A DNA stretch of 64,000 bases from contig JAWPHD010003085.1 in the NCBI GenBank assembly GCA_037043455.1, positions 62,001 to 126,000 of the forward strand. Reading direction: 5' to 3'. The DNA is from Cyrtodaria siliqua (lineage: Eukaryota > Mollusca > Bivalvia > Adapedonta > Hiatellidae). The position numbers and the translations under genes are program-made. Numbering within the stretch: position 1 is the first letter of the stretch; each line of letters begins with the position of its first letter. Shown here one piece after another: positions 35,940 through 47,395 of this stretch. The notes beneath the pieces are model-generated. The model was not told where the DNA came from and searched no databases. It saw only the letters and a program-made list of their open reading frames with translations.

Positions 35940-36590
35940 GTAAAGAAATATAAAAAGATCGGACAGGGAAAGTAGCATTCAAGGAGAACAGTCAACCACA
36001 AAACACAGAAACAAACATGTAAACAGACAAACAAGAAGGCAAAAGTAATAATAAAAGCAAACGACATCACAAACACAAAAGGGTTGACAATAGGGCTACC
36101 GCCTTGGAACGGTCAGTGGCAAAGTAGGCCACTGGGGATTTAAACCGGTTCTAGGGTGCACCAAACCTCACACTTACCCTACTGTCATCCTATTAAAACA
36201 GGACAGTGTAAATAAAGAAATCCCCGCCATGATCTAATCTCTAACCAACAAGGCAGCATCAATAGGCAATAAAACAAATTTATTATGAAATTCCTGAATT
36301 CCCGATTTTAAATTACGAAACAAAAACCTAGGTCTCGGAGGAAGTAAAGAGGTGTTAGCATTATAAAAGTTATTACGTGTATCTATACTTTTAAGAATTG
36401 ACTTTTTCCAAGTAGAGAGCGAGTTTGGGGTCCGCATGTTCTCTACGACACCATTTTATACTAAAATCTTCAATGGAGTGGGCGATCTGGGCACGACAGG
36501 CATTAAAATCAATAGTTGAACGTAATCTATATTTAGGACCTTTCGAAAACAAATGCCGAATACGTAGTATTACTGTTCTATTGTGTGGTC
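35940..36590 (-). pseudogene. Family 1 retroelement: N-terminal ORF fragment fused to the 3' end
   Basis: Minus strand. About 36590-36290 encodes an N-terminal segment (HLFSKGPKYRLRSTIDFN, AHSIEDFSIKW, then, after a frameshift, SLLPPRPRFLFRNLKSG and EFHNKFVLLP). It then passes directly into the non-coding 3' part at 'attgcctattgatgctgcc' and runs to the terminus near 35945. The whole RT catalytic region is missing, consistent with an internal deletion, possibly through the short shared 'ttgccta'. Its 3' part is very similar to the 54935-55398 copy, so both belong to a recent subfamily. Confidence 0.75.
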
Positions 36591-36984
36591 CTTAAATTAG
36601 TTTGAGAAGTATATATAAGAACACCAAGACAAACGTCCAACTATGTACTGAATTCTCTTAACACAACATTATAAAGCCCGTTTTGTATCCAAATTCTAGT
36701 GCCTGCACCAATACACACATCTCAAAAAAAGAATTATCTTCCGGGCGTTAAAGATCACGTTAAACAATAGTGAGCTTAAGTTTACTGGATTAATTTACTT
36801 TGATCGTTCAAATATTCCGGAGACGTTCTTGATAAGATTTTTAATAAGTTCCAGGCTTCATCTATAAGTACGTATGGGTTCTCCATATTGTAAACAACCT
36901 TACCACACAATCTTATCAAATACAAGTTCATTGTTCTTATAAAAATATCTGTGTTAGGGAAAAACTACATGTTTAACTTATAAC

Positions 36985-38075
36985 TATTCTAAAGCATTAT
37001 TTACTAAAGCGATGTGGACAATAAAACCATGTGGACTTGTCAAGAAGATTTTAACACTTATATTTCCTACTAGATGTTATTTCTACGAACTGTGCCCTCT
37101 TGTCGCAGTTTTGTTTTTGTTTTGTAATACAATATATTTCATTTTACTTACTCCCTGGAAATAATCAGCACAATTGTGTGTGTGTGTGTGTGTAATTCTA
37201 AGGTTTATAGTCCGTCCGCCAACGAACACGTCAAGGTATACCTGACGCGATGGGCACAATAGAGTCTGGACTTAATCAGCACAATTTATGACAAAAGAGA
37301 TGATTTCACTTTGGCATCTTTAATTATCCCGACTTGGGTAAGGATATTCATATACGAGGGACGTTCATTATATACTTGGTAAAAACATAAATGTACCAGA
37401 GTTGATAATTAATACTAAACAATTGTATAGGCGTAATAATCTTATAATTCATTCACCATTGACAAGATGCATAAGGGTTATTTTAAAAACCAAAAATGTC
37501 ATTACACTCGCTAATAAATTTATATAAAATTATATCTTAAATGATCTAGGGGTCAGAGTTAATGTCGTTCAAAAGATTTTTGGTAGGACCAACACATGTC
37601 GTATCCCCCATCACCGACACAATCTCTTCTGGTCAAAATATACGGATCCCACTCCTAATACCTGGCCCTTCCGGCTCCTGCGCTTTGTACAATACTCACA
37701 TTTTTTAAATCAGTCTTTAGATAATCTTATACATGGCGTGAATATCTTTATTTACACTGTCCCGTGTATTGGGATGGCAGTAGGGTAAGAGTGAGGTTTG
37801 GTGCACCCTACAACCAGGTTTATACCCTCCTCTCCCTAACACCCCACTCCCCCATTCCCCCCTCCCCACCCCGCCAGCGCCCGATTTTTTTGGCCACAGA
37901 TCGTTCCAAGGCGGTAGCCCTATTGTCAACCGTTTTTTTGTTTGTGATGTCTTATTTTGCTTTTTATTCATCTTTAAAGTTTTTCTTTGTTTCTGTGTGT
38001 GTTTGTGGTTGACTGTCGTCTTTGAATGCTACTTTTCATTTCGGACTTTTACATCTATCTTAAGGGTTTTCTACA
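36985..38075 (+). pseudogene. Family 1 retroelement, heavily decayed copy
   Basis: 36985-37120 matches the RT region at 45050-45230 ('ccatgtggacttg', 'tacgaactgtgcc.tcttgtcgcag') with a deletion of the middle. 37730-38075 is the usual 3' part from 'ttatttacactgtcccg' to the terminus, with a C-rich insertion (about 37822-37875). Sequence between these (37120-37730) is not clearly alignable. A frame near 37560-37720 (VVQKIFGRTN, PNTWPFRLLRF) may be another retroelement remnant. A short (GT)n lies at 37175-37192. Confidence 0.65.
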
Positions 38076-38203
38076 GAAATAGCAAGTTCAAAATAAAATA
38101 TGTGTACATAACGAGACATATTTGTTTATCAAACAGGTATCCAGCACGTCAGTGAGTAAAAACTATTTAAAATCTTCTTGAAGAGTTTTTACACTAACAA
38201 CTA

Positions 38204-38418
38204 CTAGAGGAACATGATCTATAAGGAAATACGGTCTAGGAACATGATCTATAAGGGAATAAAATCTAGGAACATGATCTATAAGGGTATACGGTCTAGG
38301 AACATGATCTATAAGGGAATACGGTCTAGGAACATGATCTATAAGGGAATATGGTCTAGGAACATGATCTATAAGGGAATACGGTCTAGGAACATGATCT
38401 ATAAGAGAATACGGTATA
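38204..38418. repeat. 30 bp minisatellite, about 7 copies
   Basis: The unit AGGAACATGATCTATAAGGG continues AATACGGTCT. Because 30 is a multiple of three, the plus strand reads as a decapeptide repeat (MIYKGIRSRN) inside a 116-codon frame (38214-38564). I treat that as a by-product. Confidence 0.95.
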
Positions 38419-39107
38419 TGAATACAATGATTTATAAAAAATATAAAAAATGCGTAACGATTGTCTTACATATTCTTAATAATAATATACAAACCCCTTA
38501 TAAAGTGTGTAAACAAATTTTGAAAAGAAAAGCATTATATTCAGTAGTCAACATGATAAAATGATTATGTATTTCCAAACATGTAACCTATATAGTTAAT
38601 TGTGCTGAATCAGCCGAATGCAATCTGTTTCCGGTTCCTTTTGATAATATAAGATCCATTATGTCTGGGTCAAAAATTCGGTTGTCTATACGTAAAACAT
38701 CGTGGCAATTTTCGCTTTTCGCAAAGTTTTAAACTTGAAAGGCTATAAAGAAGATTCAGTAATCATGAATCGGATATTGCTATTGCCAGAACGCCATTTA
38801 ATTACCTTTTTTAAAATAGTTTTCCGGTGCACACCAAGTCACCACTTTTGGAAATGGACTAAACTTTATAATAATTGCAAAACGTGTCCTAGTTTTTTAC
38901 TAATTGCACTTTTGGCTAATTGCGCTGAGCATATGTGTCACTTTTATTAATAATGGTATGTCGACAAACCATGAATATTGTGATGCTTTTGAATACTTTT
39001 GATCAGATTTTGACCAAACAAGCATGTGTTTTATTTCTGGTATTTTCCAAATGAGAAATCCATAAACGTTGTTGCTATTGAATTATTTTATAAAATACTT
39101 TGATTCT
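38419..39107. other. AT-rich spacer between two minisatellites
   Basis: Nothing recognised. Confidence 0.45.
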
Positions 39108-39437
39108 TACCACAAATGGGTATTAACGTGTTCAATGTGTGTGTGTTACCACAAATGGGTATTAACGTGTTCAATGTGTGTGTGTGTTACCACAAATGGG
39201 TATTAACGTGTTCAATGTGTGTGTGTGTTACCACAAATGGGTATTAACGTGTTCAATGTGTGTGTGTGTTACCACAAATGGGTATGAACGTGTTCAATGT
39301 GTGTGTGTGTTACCACAAATGGGTATTAACGTGTTCAATGTGTGTGTGTGTTACCACAAATGGGTATTAACGTGTTCAATGTGTGTGTGTGTTACCACAA
39401 ATGGGTATTAACGTGTTCAATGTGTGTGTGTGTGTTT
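39108..39437. repeat. 41 bp minisatellite, 8 copies
   Basis: The unit CCACAAATGGGTATTAACGT continues GTTCAATG followed by (TG)n. Unit starts lie at 39110, 39149, 39190, 39231, 39272, 39313, 39354 and 39395: the first step is 39 bp and the rest 41 bp, the difference being one GT. Copies are almost identical, so recent expansion is likely. Confidence 0.97.
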
Positions 39438-40936
39438 TCTCTAAATAATACTTGCATTGATCACCTAACTTGTCATGATGTGGAAAGTCACAAGACTAAA
39501 ATAACAAATGTTCCTTTGAGGCATTTTTGGAGTTACGTGATGAATAGAATCTGACAATCGTGCCTATTTTATATAGAATTTATTCAATTCTTTGGATAAA
39601 ATTGATGTAATGCTACACTGCATTTTGACAAACTCGTTTAATAAAGTCAAAAATTATAGAAGACGATGATAGAACGTGTTTATAATTTTCCAAATGATAA
39701 ATTTGCATTTGAGAATTTGTCAACATATTTGTCTATCGTAAAAAAGTGCTTGAAGGCTAATTACAAACAATACGTACTACGTAAAGTCCTTGTGTATTAA
39801 TTCAATGTTGGTTTTCAGTTTAATTATACCTTAAATAACTGCTAGAATAACGGATAATCATAAAAATAAAATAAAAACAAAATGTTAAATGTCTTTCTTG
39901 TGGTGCGTATAGGGACATGTTTCCGACAGGACCATTAAATGCATGGTGTTTACTCTAATATGATATTAACAATTGCTTGTAGTCTGTTAGTGTCGTGCTG
40001 ATCAATGTGTTTTTGTGTATGCTGTAAAGAGTGTTGTAGTTGTCTGACATGACATGGTGTTGTGTTACTTCTGTGCATAAAAAAGGAGGTACAAAACTCC
40101 AACAGGAAATGTACCTTACACAGAACATAGTCCGCCAAACACACGCATTCAAAAAGTCTTCATTTATAGACTAAGGATAAAGCACTGTGAGCAGGCCATG
40201 AAAGAAAACAAAAACATTAATAAGTCATAATCAATAAACATAAAGCCAAACAGAAAGAAAGTCAACATATCAAATGCTGGGATATTTCAAATGTATTTAA
40301 AAAACTGTGTACAATCTGTATAGGGCAAACTATATAGTGTGTGTTTAGCTTTAACACTTGGAAGTATTTATAAAACGTGCAGACATGTTCAGAAAGAACG
40401 TTATCTGGTGTTTTTTTAGTATAGACATTTTAGTAAATTAATATAATAAGGAACTATCTGGAATACGCAGTTACTAAAGTGTGTTAAAGGGACACATGGC
40501 AATCTTGAAGTTGTTATCAAGCATTAAAATTAGCCACTCGATGTATTAATCATTTTGACATTAAATCTGCTGACATATATTTAAATACAATTTTGAGTTT
40601 CAATTTTTCTTTTCAAAGTTTTCAAATTTTGCCGCGATGCTTGATCAATGTTGAGTTCACTTTTACAAAAATAACGTAACATATCAATATTGACATCTCC
40701 TATCTAGAATTGGGTTATAGTGTTAACTCAATGTATGCCGAGTATGACCGTGGGGTCACTATTGGCGCTTTGATATTTTATGTAGAAAATATAATCACAG
40801 GGAGAGAAAATGTCTTCTCATTTATTTAATATCACGTGGCTATACTTCTGATAGTTGCATGTCGAGCGCTAAACACACAACTATTTATCTCGGCATGTAT
40901 GTATATATAATTACATAACCCATAACCCGCTACATA
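39438..40936. other. AT-rich intergenic DNA
   Basis: 40080-40145 may be a worn family 1 terminus ('ccaacaggaaatgtacctt'). Otherwise nothing recognised. Confidence 0.45.
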
Positions 40937-41105
40937 TGTATAGTGGACTGTTCTTCCTTTGAATTAAAACCATTCCATTTATGTGACAAAGGGGAGTTTT
41001 GGGAGTGTTTAGGGTTGTTTTGACAAAGGGAGTTACTCGCAGGCTGATCTGGGTTTACAATGGACGCAAAGGCTATTATAGTTGTGTTTAGCGGGTTAAG
41101 GGTTA
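40937..41105. repeat. Family 4 dispersed repeat
   Basis: Aligns with 32389-32577: 'gactgttcttcctttgaatt', 'aaccattccatttatgtgac', 'gcaggctgatctgggttta', 'caatggacgcaaaggctatt'. It lacks the left half of the hairpin present in the other copy. The minus strand reads TTIIAFASIVNPDQPA in both copies, reflecting DNA conservation. Confidence 0.8.
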
Positions 41106-41935
41106 AATTCATTTTTACATCTCGATGTACGATTAAGTTATGTAGCTGAACCCTTTCTGACACTGAAATCACTGCACCGGAATTCTGATATTTCCCATGT
41201 AGCACTTGGATATGACGGTGAACTGACGGTGAACCACATTTAAACTAAATCCAACATCATCCTGTGGTCACCACTGACTAGTTTTGGGCCATTATATATA
41301 TTAACAAACAGGAAACAATTAATACGTCTTCTTTTTTGAAACTGGAATAACTACAGTTCTGATAGTTTGCATGCAGTATATGGTTATCTCGCTGAATTTA
41401 ATTTAAATAATCCATGACCTTGAAATCACTATTGGTTTTGCCCCACTCCTCATACATTTGATAAAGATATGTGTACGGACATTTTAAAACAATTTCCACT
41501 TCTGGAACTTTGTAATATTGTTGTTATTAAATAAATACCATCAATGCCACTGGATCCACTATTAACCCTGCCATGGGACTGTTATTATATCGATCATCGG
41601 ATATATATTATATCTGTCGCAGTCAACAATTAATCAAATGGCCTCTCCTCTGAAACCGCTTAGCGAATTTATTTTTAGAACATTTGCACTATTTTGATTT
41701 TGATACCTCACCAAAAACGCTCCAAATGAACATCCGATCATCCAAACCTGGTCAGAATGTTGATAGGCATGGTATCTCAAAGTAATTCTTGAACCAGCCA
41801 ACGTTTATTTTATGACACATCGTTGCTCAAAATAAACGTTTTGCGATATAAAGTGAATTAATTGGAAGAAACGAACACAAACAAGAAAGAAAAGTAGCAG
41901 ACCCGGTTTTATCGAACAGGAAATTTAGCAAAGAA
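41106..41935. other. AT-rich intergenic DNA, nothing recognised
   Basis: No repeat-family or coding signal. Confidence 0.45.
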
Positions 41936-42058
41936 GGTATATAAGTAAAAATGAAAATGTAGCATTCACAGACAACAGGACAGTGCAATAAAGAAATCGC
42001 CGCCAGGATATATTCTCTTACAAACTAGCCATCAATAATAGGCAATATAAGTATATTC
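41936..42058 (-). mobile_element. Family 1 retroelement, short rearranged fragment
   Basis: A terminus-like 'atgtagcattcacag' (about 41957) joins directly to 'acaggacagtgcaataaag' and 'caggatatattctct', so most of the non-coding part is deleted. Confidence 0.7.
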
Positions 42059-42812
42059 AGTACATTTGGAAACTCAACACTTGGTATGTTTTGAAGTTAA
42101 AGATGTTAAAGTCAAATGTATTTTAACGAAAGAAGTATGGGACATCTTTTGAACTGTTTATTGCCATATGTTAACCTTAATTCATCCAATCAACCTTCCT
42201 TTTAAGTTAAGCGATTCAAATAAACAATGACATCTCGTGAGCAACGATAAACTGGAACGGTATAATTCGTCGAGGAATACCATTTCATCGTCGACGATCA
42301 CTTCGGAGACATTTACTGACAAGTTTACGATTGATAGAATAACCGGAACAACACTAGTATCAACATAAACATCTTATTTACCATCCAGAAACGTATATAT
42401 GTTTATTGTTTGGGGCGCTTGTTTCAGCCAAAGGTTTTTTGGACTTTTCAGATGAAATACATCTCGTACCTAAATAAGTTATATATCAGTGAAACACCCA
42501 TGTTTAGTGGTAAATAAAAATACATTAATTTTCAAAATTACTAGTATCAACATAACCATCTGATTTACCACAAACCTCTATATGTTACTAATTATAATGT
42601 AGCAATAATGTAACGCTTAATTCCATAGGACAAAGGCTCAAATTTAAAGCAAGATTTACCGTCTGAAAAGTACATGACATCACATAACTTTGTAACACAC
42701 GACGTCATTGTATTACGTCAACAAAATGCCGTTACCAATGAATTTCAAATTTCATAGAAAAACAAGTGTGTATGTATGATTTTACTTTATATTATAGAAA
42801 AGCATTACAATT
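42059..42812. other. AT-rich intergenic DNA, nothing recognised
   Basis: 'ctagtatcaacataa' plus 'atctatttaccat' type sequence occurs twice (about 42352 and 42541), suggesting a diverged duplication. Confidence 0.45.
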
Positions 42813-42975
42813 GAGTTAACCATGCTAACAGTTTCAATCTGGAACGGTTTGTGGTTGGTTTTACGGTCTGAATTTACGTTTTACGGCTCCGCTCCCGCGT
42901 CGCCGTAAAACGAAACTTCGGACCATAAACCACTCACATACCGTACCATATTGAAAATCTTAGCATGGTTATCTC
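42813..42975. mobile_element. 163 bp palindrome (fold-back MITE)
   Basis: Left arm GAGTTAACCATGCTAACAGT .. GTTTTACGG and right arm CCGTAAAACG .. CTTAGCATGGTTATCTC are inverse over about 70 bp with scattered mismatches, around a GC-rich loop of about 15 bp (42886-42901). Layout is the same as the 34629 palindrome (AT-rich arms, GC-rich centre), but the sequence differs. Confidence 0.85.
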
Positions 42976-43499
42976 TTAAATTTAACGAAATGACCTTGGA
43001 TGACACATGCAATAACATGTTTACATCACTATTATAAATATTCATAGGCAAAAACTCAATGAAGCCAGAGCAATAAGAGAATAAACATTAAACTCGTATT
43101 GATACAAACAATGTGAATCTCATATGACTATGAAACTGTTGACGTCTTAATTTTACCATATAATTGCAATCAGACTTTCATGAGCTTCTTGTTTTGTATG
43201 CGGTGTACAAATTCACACAAGAGGATTGGAGTTTATTACATTTAAACAGTCATTTGCTTTCGAGTGTTTTTGTTCCGTTAAGATTCTCGGTATATTAAAA
43301 TGGAAACATACTAAAAAATATGTATTTTAAAAGATGATAGTTTGCAATCGTTAACTAAAATAGTTTAGTACTACTTTAATTTTAACATACTCGATCAAAG
43401 AGAGGATTTTTACTCAACATTCTTACTTCCAAGGTTGTATAGCTATTACAATCTGTTTATATGTCCGATTGTGTAGATGACATATTTAGTATAGATTTT
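42976..43499. other. AT-rich intergenic DNA, nothing recognised
   Basis: No signal seen. Confidence 0.45.
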
Positions 43500-43562
43500 T
43501 TGTTGGTGCTGTTGTTGTTTTGTTGTTGTTTGTTGTTATTGTCGTTGTTGTTGTTGTTGTAT
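43500..43562. repeat. (GTT)n microsatellite, imperfect
   Basis: GTT/TTG trinucleotides with a few substitutions. Confidence 0.9.
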
Positions 43563-43603
43563 TTACCCTTAGCATACTACGATATTCATAAAGAGGCTTT
43601 CCT

Positions 43604-43838
43604 TTGGCTTCTGCCAAGTCATTGAGTACTTGTTTCTTGGCTTTCTAAGCTTTTGGAATTTAAATTCATATATACATGATCATCTGTGTGTTCTTGTATT
43701 GCTCTGGCGGGGATTTGTTTATTTACACTGTCCCATTAATTGGGATGACAAAAGGGTAAGAGTGAATTTTGGTGCACTCTAGAACTCGGTTTAAATAACA
43801 GCGGCCTTTTTTGCCACTGACCGTTCCAAGATGTAAAA
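43604..43838 (+). mobile_element. Family 1 retroelement, internal part of the 3' region
   Basis: From 'tggcttctgccaagtcattg' to 'ccactgaccgttccaag'. The last 200 bp of the family are missing. Confidence 0.82.
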
Positions 43839-44431
43839 GGATTCGACAAAGCTATATAAACTCGTATAATACACTCGTTTCGGCAAAAACGTTAGGTAAT
43901 TAAGATTATCTATTTCTACAGTAAAACAAATCGAAAAATATATATCTCAATGCGGACACTGACTGTGTATAATAAGTAACATCTCATACAATGACAATAA
44001 TGCAAAGTTTCAGTGAATTCTATATACCGATTGTAGTTGCTGATGCAAAGATATCTACTGGCTTGCATCTACTTAATTACATTTGCAGTACTCCAGACTT
44101 GTATTGATAACTGTTTTGTAGTTGTATCAGAAAATATTACATTATATAGATCCTTCGATTTATTCCGAGCAAATATTCACGAAATGTTAGAGACGGAGTT
44201 GCACATGCAAAAGTCATATAAAATCCTAGTCTAGGACGAAGTATGTCGCACAAACATTTTGTACCCAAATAACAGCACATTTGCAATGTATTGAGACGAA
44301 ATTTATCACATGTTTGCCACTTTTTTTTGAATGAACACACTTGATATTATTTTTGAAAAAATATTTTTCAACAAGGGAAGGGGTTATAAAAAAATAATTC
44401 CTCAAAGACAACCCGATAGTTCGTTAAAATA
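43839..44431. other. AT-rich intergenic DNA, nothing recognised
   Basis: No signal seen apart from the border of the MITE that follows. Confidence 0.45.
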
Positions 44432-44433
44432 TA

Positions 44434-44939
44434 TACTGAAAGGATAAAGAAACGCGACACGGGAATTTCCGCTATATATTGTATCTACAATATGCTGCTG
44501 TTAATCGAATGGTACATGGCTACGTAAGATATTTCCTTTCGGAAAAAAGACTGAAACAACAAGTAACACAGCAAATAGTATTCCCGCAATTTTTCATTAT
44601 TGAAAGAGTACGCGTTTGGCTCAAGCATGTGAGCAAACTTAGGATGCAAAACTTTGCAAACTCTTTACGTTAAATACAGTACTGAACTGGCTCAATTTTT
44701 CAAAGAGGAACTCCAATATTCATAAATTTCTTGTTACAACGTGTACTGCGATTAAACGTGTACTGTTATTACAACGTCTACAACATCACAATTGTGTCCT
44801 TTCTCTAACTAACTTCAACATTTGTTTTTACAAAACATCATGGGATTTCCTTGGAATATATATAGAATTAAGTGTGCAGTATAAACAATACTCGTATATA
44901 GTGGAAATTCCCTTGTCGCGTTTCTTTTTCCTTTCAGTA
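44434..44939. mobile_element. 506 bp MITE with TA target and ~47 bp inverted termini
   Basis: The left end TACTGAAAGGATAAAGAAAC continues 'gcgacacgggaatttccgctatata'. The right end is the inverse with a few mismatches and is flanked by TA (44432-44433 and 44940-44941). There is no transposase. The first bases (TACTGAA..A.AAAGAAAC) match the ends of the 35254 MITE, so one transposase source could have mobilised both. Confidence 0.9.
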
Positions 44940-45044
44940 TAGTTGCCTTGGTTCTTGAAAGTATTATTAATTATTAAGCTTATTGTTCATATTCAAAAAC
45001 ATTCGCTAGAGAAAGAACTACAGATTTGGCCTGTAATAATATTA

Positions 45045-46480
45045 AATCGTTGTTTACTAAAGCAGTTTAGACAATTACACCATGTGGACTTGCCAAGCAG
45101 TTTTTGAAGCATTCACCTTCCTATTAGATATTATTTTCGTCAGATATGGAACTACCGTTTATAGACAAATTGTTGGTATCCCTATGGGTACGAACTGTGC
45201 ATCCCTTGTCGCAGATTTTCTTTGATATTGCTACGAAAAAGAGTTTATGTTGAGTCTTTCACCAGATACACAGGCAGATGTTATTAAAGCCTTTAATGAC
45301 ACCTCTCGATATCTGGATGTCATATTGAACATTGACAACCCTTTTTTTCTACTATGGTTAATAATATATACCCTAAAGAACTTCAACCTAACACAGCTAA
45401 TATTTCTGATACTAACGATTCTTTTCTCGATTTTGTGTTTGTGATGTAATATTTGGCCTTTTATTCATCTTTAAATTTGTTCTTTGTTTCTGTGTGTGTT
45501 TGTGGTTGACTGTCGTCCGTGAATGCTTCTTTTCCTGTTCGATTTTTATATCTGTATTTACATCTCTTCATTGAAAATGGTGAAATAATTAGCAAAATAG
45601 ATGACTAGAGAGATGATTTTAATTTTGATATTGGTAATTATCCCAATTTAGATGGGGATGTTCCCCGAGCAACTTCGTATGGAGTATATGCGTCTCAAAT
45701 TATTCTTTTTTCTAGAGCTTGTACTCGAGTTGAGGACTTTAATATTCGTAATATTTGTATAACTAAAACGCTACTCCATCAGGGCTACAGTTACCATAAA
45801 CTTTTTAAAACCTTTGCAAAATCTTATTATTTTAACCCTGATCTTCTTTCCAAATATGAAAGAAATTTAAGAACTCTTCTGTGACAAAGACTGTCAAAAC
45901 CTGAATTCTACGGCGACGTGATTTACAAACTTGGTCATGATCACTTTCATACTAGCTTTGTAAAACTTGTTAAAAGGTTTATCAAAAATAGGTTAGGACC
46001 CTATCACTTTGCAAAACGCTACATGCTTGGCGGTGGACCCATTTACTGTTCGCCACTATGCTTTCCTCTTTAATTGTGCAAAGGCCGGACAGGCTGTGGA
46101 ACCTATGATGACGTCTACCTAAAGCCCAAAAGGACGGTGACGTTTGACGTTTGTCTACAATATTGTCTTGTCGTGCCCTCAATGTTTTGTTCTCGTGTTG
46201 CCATGTATATCAAGTCAATGGGTACCTTCTTTTGTGGCTTTCTATGCTATTTTGTTTTGTATTTATTTATACACGAGCATCTTGTGTTTTACTTATATCG
46301 CCTTTTAATGCTGCCTTGTTGGTTGGAGAATAGTTCATGGCGGGGATTTCTTTATTTGCACTATCCCGTTTTATTGCTATGACAGTAGGGTAAGTGTGAG
46401 GTTTGGTGCACCCTAGAACCTGGTTTAAACCCTTTTTTGCCGCTGACCGTTCCAATGCTGTAGCCCTACTGTCAACACTC
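45045..46480 (+). pseudogene. Family 1 retroelement: largest RT copy with 3' end
   Basis: 45045-45433 encodes the RT palm: FLLDIIFVRYGTTVYRQ, VGIPMGTNCASLVADF (usual stop-free form broken by TGA), SLSPDTQADVIKAFNDTSRY and YLDVILNIDNPFF. In the last, the catalytic YLDD is YLDV (45310-45321). About 45434-45555 is a short family 1 3' terminus in the same orientation. RT then resumes: IENGEIISKIDD, DGDVPRATSYGVYASQ, ACTRVEDFNIRNICI, KPEFYGDVIYKLGHDHFHTS. Next come the degraded conserved C-terminal block (about 45965-46110) and the common non-coding 3' region to 46480, lacking its last part. It is inactive. The RT type with NIDNPFF and GIPMGTNCA motifs is frequent in invertebrate genomes; I tentatively class it as Penelope-like. 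No GIY-YIG domain is visible. Confidence 0.8.
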
Positions 46481-46954
46481 ATTGACGTCATTGAATTTAA
46501 TAACCACTAGTGATTTATCAAACATATAGAAATGTAGTATTACACTCCCAAGCCGAGAATTATGTGATAAACAACTTCTTGAGCTATCTAAAAGACAAAC
46601 CGCTTTAAGCAGATAATGTATTAACCGCTTATTTTCTTGCTGAACAATTACCATTTGGTCCATCTCACTATCCACGTATTGATTCAAATAATTCAATTAG
46701 GCGTTTGATGGTTATGGAACGTTGTATGTGATTTACTGAGATAAACATTTGATACATAGCAGGGGTTTATATTTTAACATTCACGCCATTTCCTCTAGAA
46801 AGGCAATCCAATTTATTCATCGCAAACAAATAAAAATCAGTGAAATCTGCTTGGCTGTTGATGTGTTGGAGCGATCTAGCCGCAGTACTACTGGCAATTT
46901 GTATGAAATGACAAAAATGTTTAAATATATACATTTTAAATCATTACAAGTATG
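46481..46954. other. Spacer between inverted family 1 copies
   Basis: The copies on each side point towards each other. No recognisable gene in between. Confidence 0.45.
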
Positions 46955-47395
46955 TGGACGTCAGTCAACCAGAAACACACACAGAAACAAAGAACAACTT
47001 TTAAGATGAATAAAAGACAAAATAAGACATCACAAATACAGAAGGGTTGATAATAGGGCTACCGCCATGGAACGGTCAGTGGCAAAATAGCCGCTTGGGG
47101 TTTAAACCAGGTTCTAGAGTGCACCAAACCTCACTCTTACCCTATTGTCATCCCAGTAAACGTGACAGTGTAAATAAAAATATCCCCGCCAGACAATAAT
47201 CTCTAACAAACAAGGCAGCATTAATAGGCAATATAAGTAAAACACATAAATTATCATGTGTATATAACATAAAAAACAAAAGCCTAGAAAGCCACACAGT
47301 AAGTACTCAATGACTTGGCAGAAGCCAGAGCAACAAGAGAACAAAACGTTAAGGGTGCGACAAGATAAGATTAAAAGAAGTTGGGCGGGAAGTAG
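46955..47395 (-). mobile_element. Family 1 retroelement, 3'-end copy
   Basis: Covers 'gtcagtcaaccagaaacaca' to 'acaagataagattaaaag', lacking the terminal 40 bp. It abuts the first recognisable sequence of LINE A. Confidence 0.85.

Noticed and set aside
38214..38564. 116-codon ORF with decapeptide repeats
   Set aside because: It is the 30 bp minisatellite read in frame, followed by low-complexity lysine/isoleucine-rich sequence. No independent support.
39178..39554. Cys/Val-rich ORFs
   Set aside because: Translation of the 41 bp minisatellite.
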